From positions 1 to 10,000 of the forward strand of contig NZ_JAIWOI010000328.1 of assembly GCF_020217005.1 (NCBI RefSeq): DNA of 10,000 nucleotides. Direction: 5' to 3'. Both the position numbers and the translations under genes were made by a program. This DNA comes from Rheinheimera sp. GTDB lineage: Bacteria > Pseudomonadota > Gammaproteobacteria > Enterobacterales > Alteromonadaceae. The notes under the pieces are model-generated. The model had not been told where the DNA came from and ran no database searches. It saw only the letters and a program-made list of their open reading frames with translations. How positions within the stretch are numbered: the stretch's first letter is position 1; each line of letters opens with the position of its first letter. Shown here in pieces: positions 6,484 through 10,000 of this stretch.

Positions 6484-7491
6484 TTACTCCATCACCCAAG
6501 GCTGGGAATACCAGTAGAAATAGCCTTTTTTCGTCAACGAAGGCGCTGTACAGTTGTAGCGTTTATGGCTTGTTTTTAGCTTTTGGCCTGCCTGAGCGCT
6601 AAAGGTATCGGCTTTTAGCCAGGTCACTTTGATAGGCTCGCCATTGCTAAAACAATTCAATTGGCCGGTTTTAAAATCTGAGCTATCGATTTGCAAAGTC
6701 AAAGTAGGCGGATTCGGGCCTTTGACTGGATCGGCAGCCAGATACTTTTTCACCGGCAACGCCAAGGTTTTTAGTTTAGGGGTGAAGTGTTTCAGTGCTG
6801 CGTATTGGCTAGATGAAGGGTAACGCGGCAAGCGGGTCATCAGGCTGTTCAGGCCGACAGCACCGGATTGTTGGCCTATACCAATAAACCCCAGCTCTTT
6901 TACCATCTGTTCCAGCTCAACACTAAATTCACCATAAGGGTAAGCCAGCCATTTGTGTTTGATGCCTAACTGCTGTTCCAGCTGAGTTTGCGCCAGCAAA
7001 ATATCGGTTTTCACCCGTTTTAGCCACTGCGCTTTGCTTTCGCCTTTATTCGGCGCGGCCAGATGATCATGGTAGGAGCTATGGTTGGCAATAATCACGC
7101 CGTCTTTGTGCAGCTGTTTGATTTGCTGCCAGCTCATCACTGGGCCTTCTTTACGGTCTATTAAAGCCGGGCTTAAAAACACCGTATAAGGGAAACCAAA
7201 CTCCTGCAAAATCGGGTGGGCCTGCAGAAAGATATTGTCAAAACCGTCGTCAAAAGTGATCACCACTGCGTTATCTGCTGGTTCTTTACCTTGTTGCAGC
7301 TGCGCTAACAAAGTATCTAAACCTATCACCTGATACTGATGGTCTTTTAAATACTGCAAATGGACCCGAAATTCTTCCGGCGTGACACTGGTGGAACGAG
7401 GCGTCTGAGTGCTGACATGATGGTACTGCAAAATAATAGCGGCGAAGCTTGGGAAGCTTAGTAAAACCAACAAAAAGGCCAGCAATTTCAT
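6484..7491 (-). CDS. Secreted polysaccharide deacetylase family protein (CE4)
   Basis: NodB-homology hydrolase expected to remove N- or O-acetyl groups from a polysaccharide outside the cytoplasm. The 335-residue product has a signal peptide (1-17, SFPSFA-A). CE4 motifs: LQYHHV (21-26), TFDDG (79-83, catalytic base D81 and metal ligand D82), HSSYH (137-141, metal ligands H137 and H141), the AYPYG motif (183-187) and RLPRY (220-224). After about residue 255 comes a proline-rich link and a beta-rich C-terminal domain with two cysteines (C280, C314) that could form a disulfide. The start is the ATG at 7491, with AAGGAG at 7499-7504 on the coding strand seven bases away. The longer frame from 7521 would take its first codons from the repeat element and lose the signal peptide. 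The substrate is unknown; no polysaccharide synthesis genes are nearby. The nearest upstream DNA is the mobile repeat. Confidence 0.9.
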   Translation of the reverse strand: MKLLAFLLVLLSFPSFAAIILQYHHVSTQTPRSTSVTPEEFRVHLQYLKDHQYQVIGLDTLLAQLQQGKEPADNAVVITFDDGFDNIFLQAHPILQEFGFPYTVFLSPALIDRKEGPVMSWQQIKQLHKDGVIIANHSSYHDHLAAPNKGESKAQWLKRVKTDILLAQTQLEQQLGIKHKWLAYPYGEFSVELEQMVKELGFIGIGQQSGAVGLNSLMTRLPRYPSSSQYAALKHFTPKLKTLALPVKKYLAADPVKGPNPPTLTLQIDSSDFKTGQLNCFSNGEPIKVTWLKADTFSAQAGQKLKTSHKRYNCTAPSLTKKGYFYWYSQPWVME

Positions 7492-7510
7492 TTCAGAACT
7501 CCTTTTGACA

Positions 7511-7536
7511 TATATACCCAAGTGACCTCAAGATGC
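7511..7536 (+). repeat. Left terminal inverted repeat of the MITE-like element
   Basis: Twenty-six bases beginning TATATACCCAAGTGACC and ending AAGATGC. It differs from the right end at two positions only (G for A at base 14, C for T at base 17). Its outer edge is 7 bases from the ribosome binding site of the deacetylase gene. Confidence 0.85.
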
Positions 7537-7548
7537 GAGTTTCAGAGC

Positions 7549-7636
7549 CGCAGGGCGCTTGCAATGCAAGGCAGCCTGGTGAAGCAATGTCGACACCTTG
7601 CGAGACAGGCTAACACCGCAGTGCAATCGCCCTGCG
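7549..7636. repeat. Internal hairpin arm A of the MITE-like element
   Basis: Bases 7549-7567 pair with 7618-7636 at 17 of 19 positions; the outer nine (CGCAGGGCG with CGCCCTGCG) are perfect. Inside, AGCCTG (7573-7578) pairs with CAGGCT (7606-7611). Just outside, GAGT (7537-7540) can pair with ACTC (7637-7640). Confidence 0.75.
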
Positions 7637-7647
7637 ACTCCCAAAGG

Positions 7648-7745
7648 GCGGGGTTAAAAGCGCTTTATGCCGCGTTAACTGTTGTCGCTTTAGAGCCACT
7701 GAAGCTTCCAACAGCTGCCTTGCCTAAAGCGCTTTTATCTCCCGC
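7648..7745. repeat. Internal hairpin arm B of the MITE-like element
   Basis: GCGGG (7648-7652) pairs with CCCGC (7741-7745), and TAAAAGCGCTTTA (7655-7667) pairs perfectly with its reverse complement at 7725-7737. Further in, GC (7669-7670) pairs with GC (7722-7723), and CTGTTG (7679-7684) with CAACAG (7709-7714). The AAAGCGCTTT core of each strand is itself palindromic. Confidence 0.75.
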
Positions 7746-7753
7746 TGAATTCT

Positions 7754-7779
7754 GCATCTTGAAGTTACTTGGGTATATA
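7754..7779 (-). repeat. Right terminal inverted repeat of the MITE-like element
   Basis: Reads GCATCTTGAAGTTACTTGGG then TATATA on the plus strand, the reverse complement of the left end apart from two bases. Its outer edge abuts the T-rich tail of the nfuA terminator, so the element has inserted immediately beyond the end of the nfuA transcript. Confidence 0.85.
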
Positions 7780-7780
7780 C

Positions 7781-7804
7781 AACAAAGGCCACATCAAGTG
7801 GCCT
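7781..7804 (-). terminator. Rho-independent terminator of nfuA
   Basis: On the minus strand, AGGCCAC (7804-7798) and GTGGCCT (7792-7786) form a perfect 7-bp GC-rich stem with a 5-base loop, followed by the U-rich tail TTGTT (7785-7781). It begins 23 bases after the nfuA stop codon at 7828. Confidence 0.7.
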
Positions 7805-7827
7805 CTGTAGCTTATACAAACAACAGC

Positions 7828-8406
7828 TTAATAGTAAGAATGCTCACCACGCTGGTGATCCGTCACATCCCGTACTGCAGTTAATTCACCGGCAAAACGT
7901 TGCAACAATTCTTTTTCGATACCTTCTTTTAAGGTTAAATCGACTTGTGAACAACCGTTACAGCCGCCACCAAATTGCAGCACAGCGACGCCGTCGTCTG
8001 TCAGCTCTACCACTGAAACACGGCCACCGTGGTTGGCTAATTGTGGGTTGATTTCGGCGTCTATGACGTATTGCACTTTTTCCTTCAGTGGGGCGTCGTC
8101 GTTCACCTTACGTACTTTGGCGTTTGGCGCTTTTAACGTCAGCTGAGAACCCATCTGATCGGTAACAAAATCGATTTCGGCGTCGACTAAAAAAGGTTTG
8201 CTTTCCGCATCCACTATGGCCATAAAGCCTTCAAATGGCAGCTCTAAATCTGTGCTTTCTACCGCGTCGGCAGGGCAGTAGGACACGCCACATTCCGCAG
8301 AAACAGTGCCCGGGTTGACCACGAAGACTCGGATATGAGTGCCAGCGGCCTGTTTTTCCAGCAGCTTACGAAAATGGCTCTGCGCCTGTTCAGAAATGGT
8401 GATCAT
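7828..8406 (-). CDS. nfuA: Fe-S biogenesis protein NfuA
   Basis: Cytoplasmic iron-sulfur carrier that holds a [4Fe-4S] cluster at a dimer interface and passes it to client enzymes, especially under oxidative stress or iron limitation. The 192-residue product is nearly the length of the E. coli protein and has both of its domains. The N-terminal degenerate A-type domain (about 1-95) contains [17 protein letters not shown]39 and C44. The C-terminal Nfu domain (about 105-180) contains [11 protein letters not shown] and the cluster ligands C149-N-G-C152-S in [20 protein letters not shown]. The start matches the family exactly. The Shine-Dalgarno is weak (AGG eight bases upstream), and a likely IscR operator lies within 6 bases of the ATG. 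It stands alone as a unit with its own terminator and is divergent from the M14 peptidase gene; the E. coli neighbour gntX is absent here. Confidence 0.97.
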   Translation of the reverse strand: MITISEQAQSHFRKLLEKQAAGTHIRVFVVNPGTVSAECGVSYCPADAVESTDLELPFEGFMAIVDAESKPFLVDAEIDFVTDQMGSQLTLKAPNAKVRKVNDDAPLKEKVQYVIDAEINPQLANHGGRVSVVELTDDGVAVLQFGGGCNGCSQVDLTLKEGIEKELLQRFAGELTAVRDVTDHQRGEHSYY

Positions 8407-8411
8407 CGGTA

Positions 8412-8436
8412 GTACCTGACTAAATTACTAGGTTAA
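8412..8436 (-). promoter_or_regulatory. Candidate IscR type 1 operator upstream of nfuA
   Basis: Read on the minus strand, the 25 bases contain CCTAGTAATTTAGTCAGGTA. By eye they match the IscR type 1 consensus, as I recall it from E. coli, at 20 of 25 positions. The right half-site AGTCAGGTA and the AT-rich centre AATTT fit fully; the left half-site is weaker (TAGT for GACT). Type 1 sites bind [2Fe-2S]-IscR and usually mediate repression when clusters are plentiful. Location next to nfuA, a known Fe-S biogenesis gene, supports it. Confidence 0.65.
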
Positions 8437-8446
8437 TGGCTATGAT
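8416..8446 (+). promoter_or_regulatory. Candidate promoter for the M14 peptidase gene
   Basis: TATGAT (8441-8446) is a five-of-six match to a -10 box. The best -35 is CTGACT (8416-8421), 19 bases upstream, which is weak in sequence and spacing and lies inside the IscR candidate site. The start of transcription would fall near 8453, giving a leader of about 80 bases. Confidence 0.35.
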
Positions 8447-8470
8447 ACTCTGACTTCTTCTGCCTTGCCA
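8442..8470 (-). promoter_or_regulatory. Candidate nfuA promoter
   Basis: On the minus strand TGGCAA (8470-8465) and TATCAT (8447-8442) are separated by 17 bases. Transcription would start near 8435, at the edge of the IscR candidate site, leaving a leader of about 29 bases before the nfuA ATG. The -10 box occupies almost the same bases as the opposite-strand TATGAT. Confidence 0.4.
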
Positions 8471-8496
8471 GCCCCGCTTGTCGGGCCGGACTTTTT
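8468..8496 (+). terminator. Terminator-like hairpin with T-tract in the M14 peptidase leader
   Basis: CCCG (8473-8476) pairs with CGGG (8482-8485) around CTTGT. The stem extends through G8471-C8486 with one bulge and C8468-C8469 with G8488-G8489, and is followed by ACTTTTT (8490-8496). No plus-strand gene ends here, so it is placed like an attenuator or the end of a very short leader RNA, 35 bases before the peptidase ATG. Confidence 0.45.
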
Positions 8497-8531
8497 ATTG
8501 CTAAGGTAGCGGCCAGAAAGGGAGAAAAACA

Positions 8532-10000
8532 ATGTACAAAATAACAACTATCATCAGTGCCTTAGTATTGGGGCTTTGCAGCCAGTTCTCAATGGCAGCG
8601 CCTCAAAGCCCGGAACAATTTTTTGGTTATCCTGTCGGCGAATGGCATTTACGCCATGATCAAATTCAAATGTACTTCCAGCAACTGGCTGCAGGATCAG
8701 ACAAAGCTCAGCTGGAAATTATTGGCCACACTCATGAACAAAAACCTTTATTACAGCTGATTATTTCATCCCCGGAAAACTTAAAAAAATTGGAGCAAAT
8801 TCGTTTGCAGCACCTGACTCAGCTGTCGACTGGTACTGAACTGGCGGATGATTTACCGCTGATCGTCTGGCTGGGGTATGGTGTGCATGGCAATGAGTCC
8901 AGTGGCCCTAATGCTTCGGTGCAGGTTGCACATCATTTATTAACCAGTACAGAGGCCGAAGTGCAAGACTGGCTAAAAAACGCTGTTATTTTGATCCAGC
9001 CGAGTTTAAACCCTGACGGCTTAGAGCGTTTTGCCACCTGGGCCAATATGCATAAAGGTAAATCGCCAGTGGCCGATCCGCAAAGCCGCGAGCATATTGA
9101 ACCCTGGCCTAATGGGCGCCCAAACCATTATTGGTTTGACTTAAACCGCGACTGGCTGCCGTTAGAGCATCCGGAAAGTCGTGCCCGTATCGCTCAGTTT
9201 TATAAATGGCGGCCCGCTGTGGTCGGTGATTTTCATGAAATGGGCCCAAACAGCACTTTCTTTTTCCAGCCTGGTATTCCAACCCGGACTTATCCATTAA
9301 CGCCAACCGCCAATCAACAACTGACAGCGAAAATTGCCGAATACCATGCCGCAGCTTTGGATAAAAAAGGCCGTTTGTATTACACCGAAGAAAGTTTTGA
9401 CGATTTTTATGTAGGTAAAGGTTCAACTTACCCGGACGTTAATGCCAGCGTGGGTATTTTATTCGAGCAGGCCAGTAGCCGAGGTCATTTGCAGGACAGC
9501 ATTAACGGGCCTCTGCCTTTTAGCAAAACAGTAGAAAATCAATATATTACTTCGCTGTCGACCCTGCGTGGCTCTGTAGCGCAAAAAAATGCACTGCAAA
9601 GTTATCAAAAAGCTTTTGTGTTGGAGGCTGAACGTTTAGCAGCGGATGACTCGACTCAGGGTTATGTGATTGCAGAAGCTGCGGATAAAACCCGTTTAGA
9701 AGCTTTGCTGGCGTTGTTAAAACAGCATCAAATTAAAGCTTACCCAATCAATGAGCGTTGGCAGCAAAAAGGCCAGACTTATCAAAAAGGTCAGGCTTAT
9801 TATATTCCGCTGCAACAACCACAGTATCTATTGTTAAAAGCGGCGTTCAGCACTCAGACCAACTTTCAGGACAATACTTTTTACGATGTATCGGCCTGGA
9901 CTTTACCTTATGCCTTTAATATCGAATTCAGTGCCGTAGGCCGCAAACCTTCTGGTGTGGCTGAAGAAGCTTGGTCGCCACAGCCAGAGTCTGTGTTGAC
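8532..10000 (+). CDS. Secreted M14 family zinc carboxypeptidase, 5' part
   Basis: Metallopeptidase of the M14 (carboxypeptidase A) superfamily, expected to act in the periplasm or outside the cell. The frame is open from the ATG at 8532 to the window end (489 complete codons), so the C-terminus is missing. A signal peptide (1-22, FSMA-AP) precedes the domain. Zinc ligands are H119 and E122 in H-G-N-E-S-S-G, and H235 in GDFHEMG. Substrate-binding N205-R206 lies in FDLNRDW; NPDGLERF starts at N160. E312 in GILFEQASSRG is my candidate for the catalytic glutamate. GGGAG at 8520-8524 supports the start. After about residue 340 the sequence is a further region without motifs I recognise, beyond the usual M14 domain length. 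The gene is divergent from nfuA; its substrate, peptide or peptidoglycan fragment, cannot be read here. Confidence 0.9.
   Translation, partial: MYKITTIISALVLGLCSQFSMAAPQSPEQFFGYPVGEWHLRHDQIQMYFQQLAAGSDKAQLEIIGHTHEQKPLLQLIISSPENLKKLEQIRLQHLTQLSTGTELADDLPLIVWLGYGVHGNESSGPNASVQVAHHLLTSTEAEVQDWLKNAVILIQPSLNPDGLERFATWANMHKGKSPVADPQSREHIEPWPNGRPNHYWFDLNRDWLPLEHPESRARIAQFYKWRPAVVGDFHEMGPNSTFFFQPGIPTRTYPLTPTANQQLTAKIAEYHAAALDKKGRLYYTEESFDDFYVGKGSTYPDVNASVGILFEQASSRGHLQDSINGPLPFSKTVENQYITSLSTLRGSVAQKNALQSYQKAFVLEAERLAADDSTQGYVIAEAADKTRLEALLALLKQHQIKAYPINERWQQKGQTYQKGQAYYIPLQQPQYLLLKAAFSTQTNFQDNTFYDVSAWTLPYAFNIEFSAVGRKPSGVAEEAWSPQPESVL

Larger units (their letters stand above)
7511..7779. mobile_element. 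MITE-like element with 26-bp terminal inverted repeats and two internal hairpins
   Basis: The ends are inverted repeats: 7511-7536 and the reverse complement of 7754-7779 match at 24 of 26 positions, each starting TATATACCCAAGT and ending CAAGATGC. Between them are two separate imperfect palindromes (7549-7636 and 7648-7745), so a single strand could fold into a basal stem with two arms. No credible protein is encoded; an open frame of 120 codons across it has no homologous features and runs into nfuA antisense. The TATA context at both ends fits a core of 7513-7777 flanked by a TA duplication, as for IS630/mariner-type transposition, but the alternating TA makes this ambiguous. I recall TATACCCAAGT-type ended repeats from Alteromonadales/Vibrionales genomes; a database search is needed to name it. 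Confidence 0.8.

Noticed and set aside
7492..7521. Longer start for the deacetylase gene, adding ten residues
   Set aside because: The extra codons come partly from the inverted repeat and would bury the signal peptide; the ATG at 7491 has a perfect AAGGAG.
7511..7779. CRISPR array, integron attC site or riboswitch
   Set aside because: There are no direct repeats with spacers, no integrase or cassette context, and the long inverted ends fit a transposon-like element better.
7522..7884. Open reading frame of 120 codons on the plus strand across the repeat element
   Set aside because: It lies almost wholly in the hairpin-rich element, has no ribosome binding site or recognisable motif, and ends antisense to nfuA.
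9109..9426. Open frame antisense to the M14 peptidase gene
   Set aside because: It lies opposite the zinc-binding and substrate-binding motifs of a clear peptidase and has no features of its own.

Overview
The window looks like chromosome of a heterotrophic, aerobically respiring gammaproteobacterium. Every recognisable protein has a gammaproteobacterial character: NfuA with the E. coli cysteine positions, a cytochrome c oxidase assembly cluster in an order I recall from Pseudomonas and Shewanella relatives, and a small TATACCC-ended repeat of a kind I associate with Alteromonadales and Vibrionales. A Rheinheimera/Alishewanella-like host is my best guess, by inference only.

Region 1 (1-5320) is the downstream part of an aa3-type cytochrome c oxidase locus. 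It holds the end of ctaG/cox11 (copper delivery to CuB), subunit III, a small DUF2909 membrane protein on the opposite strand, SURF1, a small secreted CxxxC protein that resembles a reduced SCO, heme A synthase (ctaA/cox15), heme O synthase (ctaB/cyoE) and an SCO copper chaperone. The plus-strand genes are tightly packed: several overlap by 1-8 bases or abut. Together they make heme O, then heme A, metallate CuA and CuB, and insert the cofactors. Subunits I and II are expected just upstream, outside the window.

Region 2 (5321-7491) has a secreted MTAN-like nucleosidase facing a secreted polysaccharide deacetylase. A perfect inverted repeat lies in the nucleosidase leader, and a perfect 8-bp hairpin overlaps its stop codon.

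Region 3 (7492-7827) contains no gene. It is filled by a roughly 269-bp MITE-like element with 26-bp terminal inverted repeats enclosing two long imperfect hairpins, followed by the nfuA terminator. The element ends only 7 bases from the Shine-Dalgarno sequence of the deacetylase.

Region 4 (7828-10000) has nfuA (minus strand) divergent from a secreted M14 zinc carboxypeptidase that runs off the window end. The 125-bp gap holds a good candidate IscR type 1 operator, back-to-back promoter candidates sharing one -10 region, and a terminator-like hairpin with a T-tract in the peptidase leader.

Most genes are ordinary family members. The points most worth a second look are the three-armed repeat element, the IscR site with its shared divergent promoter, and the SCO-like small protein that keeps both cysteines but lacks the copper-ligand histidine.
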